DNA of 64,000 nucleotides, from NCBI GenBank assembly GCA_041583135.1, contig JBFHGJ010000003.1, positions 62,001-126,000 on the forward strand, read 5' to 3'. The number at the start of each line of letters is the position of its first letter. Position 1 is the first letter of the stretch. Below, one piece after another: positions 53,698 to 62,302 of the stretch. The notes beneath the pieces are model-generated. The model ran no database searches. It saw only the letters and a list, made by a program, of their open reading frames with translations, and was not told where the DNA came from. The stretch comes from JABSOG01 sp041583135 (lineage in GTDB: Bacteria > Pseudomonadota > Gammaproteobacteria > Enterobacterales > Alteromonadaceae). The position numbers and the translations under genes were made by a program.

Positions 53698-54852
53698 TTA
53701 AGCCTGCTCAAAGTACCAACAGCCCTGATTGACCAAGGTGGTCAAAAAGGCCATAAAGCCTTCATCTTCCAATGCCGAATCAAGCAATTCGGCAGTCAGT
53801 TGCTGGCAATTGCAGAGCTGTTTGATGACGTCGCTCAAGTGCGGCTCTAAGCGGCATTCCTCACCATTGACGTAGAAATAACCGGCCTCGACGCTGGATT
53901 CTAAGTAATGACATCTTAGCCCGCCAAGGCGGATCAGCGGCTGCTCCAACAACAAGCCTTTGATTTCCTGCTCGTCGTAGACGAACGGTTCTTCTGGTGC
54001 ATCTAATGCGTGTTTGGGGGCTGATAGGTGGCTACCGGCGAAGCGGGCGAGTAAGGCGTCGTCGTCGAGGACACTTTGCAGATGGGCCTTAATGGCGGCG
54101 AGATCATCAGCGCTAACCAAGCCAGGGTGTTGGCTTTTGGCACGTTTAGGATCGCTCAACAATTGATTGGAAAGGTCGTGGTCGATCAAAAAGTCAGCCA
54201 AGGCGCTTAGCATATCTTTGGCCGATTCGGTGCGATAGCCGACCGAAAAACTCATCGATGGGCACAGTGAAATCCCCTCATGAGGGTAGCCCGGTGGAAT
54301 GTACAGCACGTCGCCAGGGGCGAGTTCGGCATCGATAATGGCGTCAAACGACTGCACGTGCAACAGTAGCTCATGGGCACTGAACTGCTGGTGGTCGCCT
54401 TTGTCGCCGACACGCCAGTGACGGGCGCCGGAGCCTTGACAGATAAAGGTGTCGTAGTTATCGATGTGGGGGCCAACGCTGCCGCCTTCGGTGGCGAAGC
54501 TGATCATCACGTCATCACGGCGCCAGTCGGGCAGAAAGTCAAACGCATTGGCTAACTGAGCGACTTCATCTGACCAGTTGTCGGCGGCTTGAACGACCAA
54601 TGTCCAGTCCTTATTACCTAGGTGCTCGTAACTTTCAAACGGCCCGGATTGCGCCTGCCACTTGTCTTGTTGTTTTGCGATGAGTCTAGACTCAACCATA
54701 GGTTCACTGGCCAGTCCTGCCAGTTCATCGGGGCTGAGCAAATCTTCAAAGGGGGCTAGGGCACCTCGCAACAGCACTGGCTTTTGTTGCCAGTATTGCT
54801 GCAAAAAGGTCTCGACATCAAGGGTCTTAAAATCAATTACTAACGGTTTCAT
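53698..54852 (-). CDS. roxA: 50S ribosomal protein uL16 arginine hydroxylase, RoxA/YcfD-like
   Basis: About 384 residues. JmjC-type cupin with Fe ligands in GPHIDNYDTF (HxD) and a distal His in YPHEG; the FATEGGSVGPHIDNYD segment matches YcfD closely. Uses 2-oxoglutarate and O2. The ATG at 54852 is preceded by an in-frame GTG at 54855. Confidence 0.88.
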   Translation of the reverse strand: MKPLVIDFKTLDVETFLQQYWQQKPVLLRGALAPFEDLLSPDELAGLASEPMVESRLIAKQQDKWQAQSGPFESYEHLGNKDWTLVVQAADNWSDEVAQLANAFDFLPDWRRDDVMISFATEGGSVGPHIDNYDTFICQGSGARHWRVGDKGDHQQFSAHELLLHVQSFDAIIDAELAPGDVLYIPPGYPHEGISLCPSMSFSVGYRTESAKDMLSALADFLIDHDLSNQLLSDPKRAKSQHPGLVSADDLAAIKAHLQSVLDDDALLARFAGSHLSAPKHALDAPEEPFVYDEQEIKGLLLEQPLIRLGGLRCHYLESSVEAGYFYVNGEECRLEPHLSDVIKQLCNCQQLTAELLDSALEDEGFMAFLTTLVNQGCWYFEQA

Positions 54853-55128
54853 CACGAGTTTCGTCCAAGTTCTTTGTTCGGTTTAAGCACGGCTATTGGG
54901 CTTACTGACTTATTTGTCATTTTATCTCACAACCAACCCATTTGGTGTGTTATTTGCAAATTATCTTAAGGTGTATCAACCCACCGCGTTCAACTGTACA
55001 AAAGCGATGAGTTGAACTACCTTCAAAATTGTCAGTGTAGACATCATAGAGCAAAGCTTTGAACGGCATTTTGGTGATGACAGTGACATTCGTCCATTCG
55101 ACCACTTACTGGGTGAAGTTAACTGATT

Positions 55129-57207
55129 ATGAATATGGTTAATACTGAAGTTGCTGCTATCAGCAAGACGACTGTGTTTATCGTTGATGATAACCCCGCC
55201 AACACGTTGATGTTACGTCAGGTTATCGAAGCGGAAGACTTTGAAGCGGTGCATGTTTTTAATGATCCGCAACAGGCACTTGAGGCATTTGATGTGGTGA
55301 AGCCACAGCTGGTGCTATTGGACCTGTTGATGCCGAAAATCGACGGTATCGAGTTTTTGCGCCGCATTCATCAGGCGATACAAAATGCCGATGTTGCGGT
55401 GATCATTTTGACTGCCAGCTATGATACCGAGCAGCGAATGCAGGCGCTGGAGCTGGGAGCGCAAGATTTTATCGAAAAACCGCTCAATATCATTGAAACG
55501 CTCCAACGTATCCGCAACGTATTACATCTACAACAACGCAAAAGCACTTTTCAACACTTAAGCAAAGACTTAGGTGGGCGCTTGCACAAAACCACAAAAG
55601 ACCTCAGTGATGTGATACTCACCCTCAATAGTATTTTCGATAATTCATCGGAATATGTGTTTGTAACCAATGACAAAGGAGTAGTTAGCGATTGCAATAA
55701 GATGGCGTCGCAACGCTTTGGGATCCATGCTTCGAGCAATATTAACCTGTTTGAACGCTTTAAGATGGACGAGCAATTGCTTGGTGCCGAAAAGCCGGAG
55801 TTGACGCTCCATGATCAGCATAATAAGCGGATCATTGTTGAGGTGAGTTACTCTAAGGTGGTGCTTAACCGTTTTTCTAACTATGTTTTTGTTTTTAAAG
55901 ATATTACTCACCGAAAAGAAGATGAGATAAACCTCAAATATTTAGCCGAAACCCACTATATTACCCACCTGCCCAATAGAAACCAGACGCAAAACTTGAC
56001 CGAAGCCAAAATAGACGCCCTGGATGAGGGTGAGCGGTTAAGTTTTATTTTTATCTCTTATTTTGACAACAACCGTGTCGCCGCATTGTATGGGTACGAC
56101 CGCTTGGAATATTTGTTGCTCAATATCGCGCTGGCGTTGGTTGAGATAGCGGCGCAGACCGATGCGGTGTTGGTGCACTGGGGCGACAACGATTTTTTAA
56201 TTGTCGAAGAATCTAAAGATGCCGCCAAGTTGCTCGGCCATATTATCGACCGGTTTGAAAGGCCGATTCAAATCGGCGATTTGAAAGAGCGTGGCGTATA
56301 TTCTCGTCCTACCGTGGGGGTATATACTGCCGATGCCGCCAGCTCGAATGACGAAACCAAGTTGCTGACCAATATTCACTGCGCGTTGCAGGCGACCTTT
56401 GAGGGCGCCAGAGTTGCCAGGCATTTGATTGTATACGATGAAGAACTGCAACAAAAAATCGCCTATCGCAATATGATTGAAAAAGAGTTGCTCCAAGCGA
56501 TAGGTGATCAAAGCTTTAAGTTGGCGTATCAGCCGAAGGTGGATTTAACAACCGGTAAGGTTGTCAGTGCCGAAGCCTTGATCCGTTGGCCCCACCGTGA
56601 ACTGGGTATGATAGGTCCCAATGTGTTTATTCCAATCGCTGAAAGTTGCGGGCTTATCAATGAAATTGGGGCTTGGGTACTCAAGCAGGTGTTTGATGAC
56701 ATCGACAAGCTGAAGATGACCTACCCCGATATACGCCATGTGGCACTCAATGTGGCAGCGCCGCAGCTCGATGAGAGTTTTATCGCGTTGTTGAAAGCAT
56801 TGATCGGTCGGCGCGAACAGGACATGGCTGGTTTTATCGAGCTTGAGATCACTGAAACCTCATTTCTAGATGATTTGGAGCGGGTAGGGCCGATATTGCA
56901 GCAGATTAAAGATCTGGGGTGTCGTTTGGCGTTGGATGACTTTGGAACCGGGTATTCGTCATTGTCCTACTTACATGAATTGCCGGTTGATACGTTAAAA
57001 ATAGACCGCAGTTTCATTTTGCCGATACTCAAATCCGAGCGCAGTTTATCTATGGTGATCAGTATTGTGTCGATGAGCTTGGCGCTTGAGCTTGAAGTGG
57101 TCGCCGAAGGGATTGAAGATCAGCAAACGGCGGCGCTTTTAAGAGATCATGGCGTGCAAATCGGTCAGGGTTTTTATTTTTATAAACCTGAGTTCTTGCT
57201 GGAATAG
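55129..57207 (+). CDS. Receiver-PAS-GGDEF-EAL cyclic-di-GMP phosphodiesterase
   Basis: About 692 residues. N-terminal receiver (FIVDDNPANT; Asp in LDLLMPKIDG), PAS, a degenerate GGDEF (VHWGDNDFLIV, so no cyclase expected) and an EAL domain with intact catalytic residues: SAEALIRW, LNVAAPQL, ELEITET, LALDDFGTGYSSL, DTLKIDRS and VVAEGIED. It probably degrades c-di-GMP when the receiver is phosphorylated. No partner kinase is adjacent. Confidence 0.88.
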   Translation: MNMVNTEVAAISKTTVFIVDDNPANTLMLRQVIEAEDFEAVHVFNDPQQALEAFDVVKPQLVLLDLLMPKIDGIEFLRRIHQAIQNADVAVIILTASYDTEQRMQALELGAQDFIEKPLNIIETLQRIRNVLHLQQRKSTFQHLSKDLGGRLHKTTKDLSDVILTLNSIFDNSSEYVFVTNDKGVVSDCNKMASQRFGIHASSNINLFERFKMDEQLLGAEKPELTLHDQHNKRIIVEVSYSKVVLNRFSNYVFVFKDITHRKEDEINLKYLAETHYITHLPNRNQTQNLTEAKIDALDEGERLSFIFISYFDNNRVAALYGYDRLEYLLLNIALALVEIAAQTDAVLVHWGDNDFLIVEESKDAAKLLGHIIDRFERPIQIGDLKERGVYSRPTVGVYTADAASSNDETKLLTNIHCALQATFEGARVARHLIVYDEELQQKIAYRNMIEKELLQAIGDQSFKLAYQPKVDLTTGKVVSAEALIRWPHRELGMIGPNVFIPIAESCGLINEIGAWVLKQVFDDIDKLKMTYPDIRHVALNVAAPQLDESFIALLKALIGRREQDMAGFIELEITETSFLDDLERVGPILQQIKDLGCRLALDDFGTGYSSLSYLHELPVDTLKIDRSFILPILKSERSLSMVISIVSMSLALELEVVAEGIEDQQTAALLRDHGVQIGQGFYFYKPEFLLE

Positions 57208-57326
57208 CTTTGCGCTTGCACGCCCCATATTGAGTCGGTTGATAATCTTTTACAAACAAAAGCTGTCAGCGGCGTCAAAATTTCTTATGATGACGACATC
57301 GAAGTTCGAAGCGTAAAGGTAAATCC

Positions 57327-58580
57327 GTGTACAAAGTGTTGTTTGGCTTGTGGCTTTTGTCGCTCAGTGTGGCGGGCTTTGCCAATGAAGCTGGGATGTT
57401 GTTTCAAGAGCATAAAAGCGCGCTCTATCAAATTCGACTGCTGGAAAAGGCTTCCGGCAATAAATCGTCAATCGGCTCAGGCTTTCAAATTGATGAGCAT
57501 GGGGTGATAGCGACCAACTATCATGTGATCTCAGACTATGTTCAGCATCCGAATAAGTATCTGCTGGAGTTACTTGATGACAAAGGTGACAAAACGCCGC
57601 TTAAGGTACTGGATGTCGATGTCATTAATGATTTGGCCTTGGTTAAGCGCCAACCCGGCGGCATGTCGTTGTTGTTGGCCAAGCAACCTTTGGCACAAGG
57701 TGAACAGATCTACTCACTGGGTAATCCACACGATCTCGGTATGATTGTGGTGCCGGGGACATACAATGGCCTTAAAGACAGCAGTTTTTACGACCGCATC
57801 CATTTTACCGGGTCGGTCAATCCGGGGATGAGTGGCGGCCCTGCGGTCAATGCCGATGGCGAAGTGGTTGGGGTCAACGTTGCCACTGCCGGCAATCAAA
57901 TTGGCTTTTTGGTGCCGCTCGATAAACTCAGCGCATTGTATCGGCGCTACAGCGACAGAGGTGAGCCAGTCAAAGACGTCAAAGGGCTTATCGGTCAGCA
58001 ACTGTTTGCCAATCAAAATAAACTGCTCGCACAAGTGCTCGCCGCCGAATGGCAACTCAAAAGTTTAGGCAATGCCAAAGTGCCTGCGGAGATCGCGCCG
58101 TTTATTCGTTGTTGGGGTCAATCCAACGCCGATAAGGCCGATGCTGCCTATTTGAGCGCGTCTAGCCACTGTGCAATGGGAGAGCAGGTATATCTGTCGC
58201 AGCGCTTTCGCAGCGGCAATATCGGTATGCAGTATGAGTGGTATAAAAGCGATAAACTCAACCGTTATCAGTTTTATAACTTATATGAGCGAGCATTGGC
58301 CGGTATGGCGCCAGATAACCTCGCGGCCAAAGACGATGTGACCGAGTTCAATTGTGCCCATGACTTGGTTGCGGTCGTCAGCGGTCAAACCAATGCCAAA
58401 ATGGTGATGTGCTCACGAGCCTATAAAGAATATCCCGGCTTGTTTGATGTCGCGTTTATTGCTGCTTCATACGATAAGGCCACGCAGGGGCTGATCAGCC
58501 ATTTTACCCTGTCAGGGGTGGAGAAGACGCTGGCACTACAATTTGCCCGTAAATTTATGGAGTCGGCGACATGGAATTGA
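57327..58580 (+). CDS. Secreted HtrA/S1C-type serine protease
   Basis: About 417 residues with a signal peptide (ends AGFAN). Trypsin-like triad: His in ATNYHVI (about 69), Asp in INDLALVK (about 96), Ser in NPGMSGGPAVN (about 168). No PDZ domain is evident; the C-terminal 200 residues are unfamiliar and contain several Cys. GTG start at 57327 after AAAGG. It overlaps the FHA gene by 10 bases. Confidence 0.8.
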   Translation: MYKVLFGLWLLSLSVAGFANEAGMLFQEHKSALYQIRLLEKASGNKSSIGSGFQIDEHGVIATNYHVISDYVQHPNKYLLELLDDKGDKTPLKVLDVDVINDLALVKRQPGGMSLLLAKQPLAQGEQIYSLGNPHDLGMIVVPGTYNGLKDSSFYDRIHFTGSVNPGMSGGPAVNADGEVVGVNVATAGNQIGFLVPLDKLSALYRRYSDRGEPVKDVKGLIGQQLFANQNKLLAQVLAAEWQLKSLGNAKVPAEIAPFIRCWGQSNADKADAAYLSASSHCAMGEQVYLSQRFRSGNIGMQYEWYKSDKLNRYQFYNLYERALAGMAPDNLAAKDDVTEFNCAHDLVAVVSGQTNAKMVMCSRAYKEYPGLFDVAFIAASYDKATQGLISHFTLSGVEKTLALQFARKFMESATWN

Positions 58581-59536
58581 TTATTGAACAGGTGAGCCGC
58601 TCGAAAAAATTGTTGAATCGCTACAAGGTGAATGGTCCTCACGCCTCTATCGGCAGGGGATACAACAATGACATTATTTTAAACGACCCTTATGTCGATG
58701 CCGAGCATTTGCAGTTGAGCGTCAACCAGCAAGGCCAGTGGTCGATTCAAGATCACGATAGCACCAACGGCAGCTTTTTTGAAAACGAAGCGAAGCTCAA
58801 ACACCAACGACCTATTCGCTCAGGCGAGGTGATCAACGTCGGTAAGAGTTACCTACGCTTTATCTATCCCGACCACCCGGTGTCTGGCACCATCCGTTTG
58901 AGCGGCCTTGAGGGGTTGTTCAATTGGTTGAGCAGCCCTTTGGTGGTCATGGCGGTGTTGTTGTTTTATCTTGGTTTGCAGTTGATGGGCTATTATATCG
59001 GCTCAACTGAAGTTAAGACGTCACAAATGTTCTCCAGCGTCTTTATGAAAATGGCGATGTTGTCGTCGTTACCGCTGCTGTTTTCATTGGTAGCACGGCT
59101 GTTTAAGCACGATGCTCGGGTTTTGACTCAGGTGGCATTGTGGTTTTGTTTTTTCACCTTGTTTGCCTTTACCGATCACATTGCAGCGCTAATAAGCTTC
59201 AACAGCGCCAATAATCAGCTCAGCAAAGGCTTTGTCTATCTGAGCGAGGTGGTTCTGATTTTCAGCCTGTTGTGGACGGCATTTTATATTGCATTGCATC
59301 AATCGCCATTGCGGCGCTTGGTTGTGGTCGGCTCAATGACCTTCGGCTTGATGGCACTGAGTTACCTCTATAGCCTTTCACGCGTTGGCGACTTCAATCC
59401 TAAACCTGTGTATAACTACACTTTGTTGGCGCCTGAGTTTGTGTTGGTTGAACCGGTTAGCGTCGATCAGTTTATTCAACGCAGTGAGGCCATATTTGAG
59501 CTCAGTACCCAACAGGCGGCGCAATCTCAAAAGTAG
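58571..59536 (+). CDS. FHA-domain membrane protein
   Basis: About 321 residues. N-terminal FHA domain (ASIGRGYNNDIILNDPYVDAEHLQL, DSTNGSFF) binds phosphothreonine or structural targets, followed by about five membrane helices (about 125-290). It is coupled to the HtrA-like protease. The pairing suggests a regulated envelope-quality system, which is inference. Confidence 0.82.
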   Translation: MELIIEQVSRSKKLLNRYKVNGPHASIGRGYNNDIILNDPYVDAEHLQLSVNQQGQWSIQDHDSTNGSFFENEAKLKHQRPIRSGEVINVGKSYLRFIYPDHPVSGTIRLSGLEGLFNWLSSPLVVMAVLLFYLGLQLMGYYIGSTEVKTSQMFSSVFMKMAMLSSLPLLFSLVARLFKHDARVLTQVALWFCFFTLFAFTDHIAALISFNSANNQLSKGFVYLSEVVLIFSLLWTAFYIALHQSPLRRLVVVGSMTFGLMALSYLYSLSRVGDFNPKPVYNYTLLAPEFVLVEPVSVDQFIQRSEAIFELSTQQAAQSQK

Positions 59537-59539
59537 ATT

Positions 59540-60136
59540 TCACGCCTGCCAGAGTTGGCGGTAACGTTTAACCAAAGCGGTGTTGTCTGAGCGGTTAAAG
59601 TGCTCAAGCAGCGCCGCTTTTGCTTTTTCAGACTTGGCTTGGCTAAGCTTGTAGCGATACTCGCAGCGGCAAATATCGAGCTTTAGCAGCGTAATGGCTG
59701 AAAATAGCCGCTCTTGGCTTGCTTGGTTCAACTGGTCGATATGCCAGTGTGACTCAAATGCACCTACCTGACGTGCCATTGAGGCTTTTTTTGCTGTGCT
59801 ATCGGTGATCACTTGCGCTTTAGCGTAGACATGTACGGCGCAATAGTCCCAAGTCGGCACCCGAATATCTTCACTCCAAGTCGGCGAGACATAGCCATGC
59901 TCAGCTTGAAAAATCAGTTGCACCTGAGCGCTTTTGTCGTCGAGCAGTGTGGCAATCGGGTTTGCATTGGCCACATGACAGTCAAAGCTGTTGTCTGGTC
60001 TGTTGTAATGCACCGGCAAATGACAGACTTGCGGCGAGTGCTGGGGCGCGTGGGCGATGAGGGTGACAAAAGGAAAGGCGGCAAAAATCGCCTCGGCGAT
60101 GTCGTATTCGACACTAGATTGAGTTAACGGCTGCAT
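59540..60136 (-). CDS. PaiB-like FMN-binding protein
   Basis: About 198 residues. HGYVSPTWSEDIRVPTWDYCAVHVYAKAQV is the PaiB/FMN-binding split-barrel motif. Members are flavin-binding regulators or reductases. It lies 3 bases after the GNAT gene, forming a two-gene unit divergent from a MocR regulator. Confidence 0.82.
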   Translation of the reverse strand: MQPLTQSSVEYDIAEAIFAAFPFVTLIAHAPQHSPQVCHLPVHYNRPDNSFDCHVANANPIATLLDDKSAQVQLIFQAEHGYVSPTWSEDIRVPTWDYCAVHVYAKAQVITDSTAKKASMARQVGAFESHWHIDQLNQASQERLFSAITLLKLDICRCEYRYKLSQAKSEKAKAALLEHFNRSDNTALVKRYRQLWQA

Positions 60137-60139
60137 CTT

Positions 60140-60733
60140 TTAGTACCTTGTGACACTTTGCAGTAACTTGACTTTGGCCTGAGGCCAATCTTCGTCGGTC
60201 ATGGCAAAAATGGCTGTATTGCGCACGCTGCCATCGGGTAGTATACGGTGTTTACGCATAATCCCTTCAAACTGAGCGCCAATGCGGGCAATGGCATTGC
60301 GTGAGCGCTGATTCTTTTCATGGGTCTTGAATTCGACCCGCATCGCCCCGAGCGCTTCAAAGGCATGTTCAAGCAGTAAATACTTGGCGCTGGCGTTGGC
60401 GTAACTGCGATGAAAGCGCTCATTGAGCCAGGTATGTCCGATTTCGAGCCCTTTGTCGGCGTGGCGTATTGAGAGATAGCGGGTACTGCCGATCAATTGT
60501 TCACTGGCTTTGTCAAAAATGACAAAAGGGACTTCGTTGTTGGCTTTTTGGCCGTCCAATGCGGTTTGTATCCATTGCCGAGTCTGTTCCACTGTGGCAC
60601 AAGGGTTATCACGCACCCATTGCCATTGACTGTCTACATTGGCCGCCTGATGAAAAGCGTGCAAATACGCCATGGTTAAAGGTCGAAGTTCAATACGGTC
60701 GGTTGCCAGAGTGATTGGGGTTGGATGGTTCAT
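60140..60733 (-). CDS. GNAT N-acetyltransferase, RimJ/RimL type
   Basis: About 197 residues. RIELRPLTMAYLHAFHQAA, EIGHTWLNERFHRSYANASAKYLLLEHAFEALGAMRVEFKTHEKNQRSRNAI match RimJ/RimL-type acetyltransferases. First gene of the unit divergent from MocR, with PaiB-like after it. Confidence 0.85.
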   Translation of the reverse strand: MNHPTPITLATDRIELRPLTMAYLHAFHQAANVDSQWQWVRDNPCATVEQTRQWIQTALDGQKANNEVPFVIFDKASEQLIGSTRYLSIRHADKGLEIGHTWLNERFHRSYANASAKYLLLEHAFEALGAMRVEFKTHEKNQRSRNAIARIGAQFEGIMRKHRILPDGSVRNTAIFAMTDEDWPQAKVKLLQSVTRY

Positions 60734-60774
60734 GGTGTACTCCTTTGTCGTGGTATGGCGTCATTATGGCCGTA

Positions 60775-60822
60775 TCTGGTATATTGATTAACAACCAGAA
60801 TTGATATTTTCCCTAGACCAGA
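60775..60822. promoter_or_regulatory. Candidate MocR operator (TCTGGT / ACCAGA half-sites)
   Basis: In the 88-base divergent gap: TCTGGT at 60775-60780, ACCAGA at 60794-60799, and a further ACCAGA at 60817-60822. This gives one inverted pair and one direct repeat, the layout often seen for MocR regulators. Sequence only; binding not known. Confidence 0.5.
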
Positions 60823-62273
60823 TGAAACAGCTGACCCTCAATATCGACACCGCCCGTACCAAAGAGCCGATGTACTTGCGTATTGCCAGTGCAATTCGGG
60901 AGGCCATTAAGAGTGGTCAATTGCAAGGTGATGAACAGTTGCCCTCGGCTCGAATGTTGTGTGAGCGCCTGAATGTCAACCGCCACACGGTGATGGCTGC
61001 CATCAACGAATTGGTTGCTGAAGGTTGGGTAGATGCCAAACCTCGCAAAGGCTATTTTGTGATGCCGAGCTTGCCGAGTTTAACCAGTTTAAGCCAAAAC
61101 GACGACGGCCCACAGCAACAACGGTTTCGTTGGCAGTTGGCAAAACAATTCAAGCCGCTACCTGAGCGCACGGCGGCAGAATGCCAATTTAACTTCTCCG
61201 GTGGTTGCCCCGATATCGGCTTGTTTCCGGCAAAGGTGTTTGCCGGTTACTTACAGCAGGCTACCTTGCGTGCCGACAGGCGAGCACTCAATTACGGTAA
61301 TAGTGCAGGTTATGCGCCGTTTTTAGCACAAGTCGAGCGCTATTTGCGCCGCGTGCGTTCTTTGACGGGTAAGCGCATTATCGCGGTAAACGGCTCGCAA
61401 GAGGCGTTGTTCCTACTTGCTGGTGTGCTGCTTAACCCCGGCGATAAGGTTGCCGTGGAGAAGTTGGGGTATCAGCCCGCTTGGTCGGCGTTTCGTAGCG
61501 CCGGTGCGCAATTGATTGGCATCAATCAAGATGAGCAGGGAATTGACCCTGAACACTTGGAACAGATGGCCAAACGCCAAAAACTCAAATTGATTTACCT
61601 TACGCCACTGCATCAGTATCCCACCACGGTCACTTTGCCGATTGCCAGACGTATGCAGATATATGACATTGCGGCTAAGTATTCGGTGGCGATTGTTGAA
61701 GATGACTATGACCATGAATTTCATTATCGTTGCCAGCCGCTGGCGCCGATGGCGGCATCCGATCCGCAAGGTTTGGTGATTTACCTTTCGACCTTTTCCA
61801 AGATCATGTTTCCGGGCATACGCATTGGTTTTATCGCGGCTGATGATGCGCTGATTGATGCCTTACTTCGCTATCGCCTCATTGCCAATCATAAGCCTAA
61901 TGTGCTGATGCAAGATGCCATTGCCAGATGGATGGCCGATGGTGATTTTGAGCGTCATCTGCGCAAATTGACCCGCAGTTACGAAAAGCGTCGCGACCAT
62001 ATGGTGGCTGTGCTTAGAGACTATCAGGCGCAAGGGATGGCGTTACAGTTTGCTGTGCCCGACGGCGGCATGGCGTTGTGGATAAAGACGGCGCAAGATG
62101 CGGCGTTGTTGGCAGAAAAGGCGTGGCAAAATTCGGTGTTTATTCAAACCGAAAATGAATTTCATCTACAACGGCAAGACAGTCAGAATCGTTATATTCG
62201 ATTGGGATTTGCGGCGATGGACGAGGACAGAATGAACGAAGGGATGGCGCGGATTTTCGCTGTGACAGCATAG
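60822..62273 (+). CDS. MocR/PdxR-type GntR regulator with aminotransferase domain
   Basis: About 483 residues. N-terminal GntR winged helix (PMYLRIASAIREAIKSGQLQ, LPSARMLCERLNVNRHTV), then a fold-type-I aminotransferase-like domain with the PLP Lys in STFSKIMFPGIR and VAIVEDDYDHEF. PdxR members use PLP or an aldimine as effector. The divergent gap suggests it controls the GNAT/PaiB pair. ATG at 60822 chosen; TTG at 60801 is possible. Confidence 0.85.
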   Translation: MKQLTLNIDTARTKEPMYLRIASAIREAIKSGQLQGDEQLPSARMLCERLNVNRHTVMAAINELVAEGWVDAKPRKGYFVMPSLPSLTSLSQNDDGPQQQRFRWQLAKQFKPLPERTAAECQFNFSGGCPDIGLFPAKVFAGYLQQATLRADRRALNYGNSAGYAPFLAQVERYLRRVRSLTGKRIIAVNGSQEALFLLAGVLLNPGDKVAVEKLGYQPAWSAFRSAGAQLIGINQDEQGIDPEHLEQMAKRQKLKLIYLTPLHQYPTTVTLPIARRMQIYDIAAKYSVAIVEDDYDHEFHYRCQPLAPMAASDPQGLVIYLSTFSKIMFPGIRIGFIAADDALIDALLRYRLIANHKPNVLMQDAIARWMADGDFERHLRKLTRSYEKRRDHMVAVLRDYQAQGMALQFAVPDGGMALWIKTAQDAALLAEKAWQNSVFIQTENEFHLQRQDSQNRYIRLGFAAMDEDRMNEGMARIFAVTA

Positions 62274-62289
62274 GGCCGAAGCCCTATGC
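62268..62289. terminator. Hairpin with UUCG-type loop between MocR and M35 genes
   Basis: Perfect 9-bp stem GCATAGGGC / GCCCTATGC with loop CGAA (TTCG on the minus strand). It overlaps the MocR stop codon and lies between convergent genes, so it may stop both transcripts, though no T-run is present. Confidence 0.55.
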
Positions 62290-62302
62290 CAGTACAACAG
62301 AA

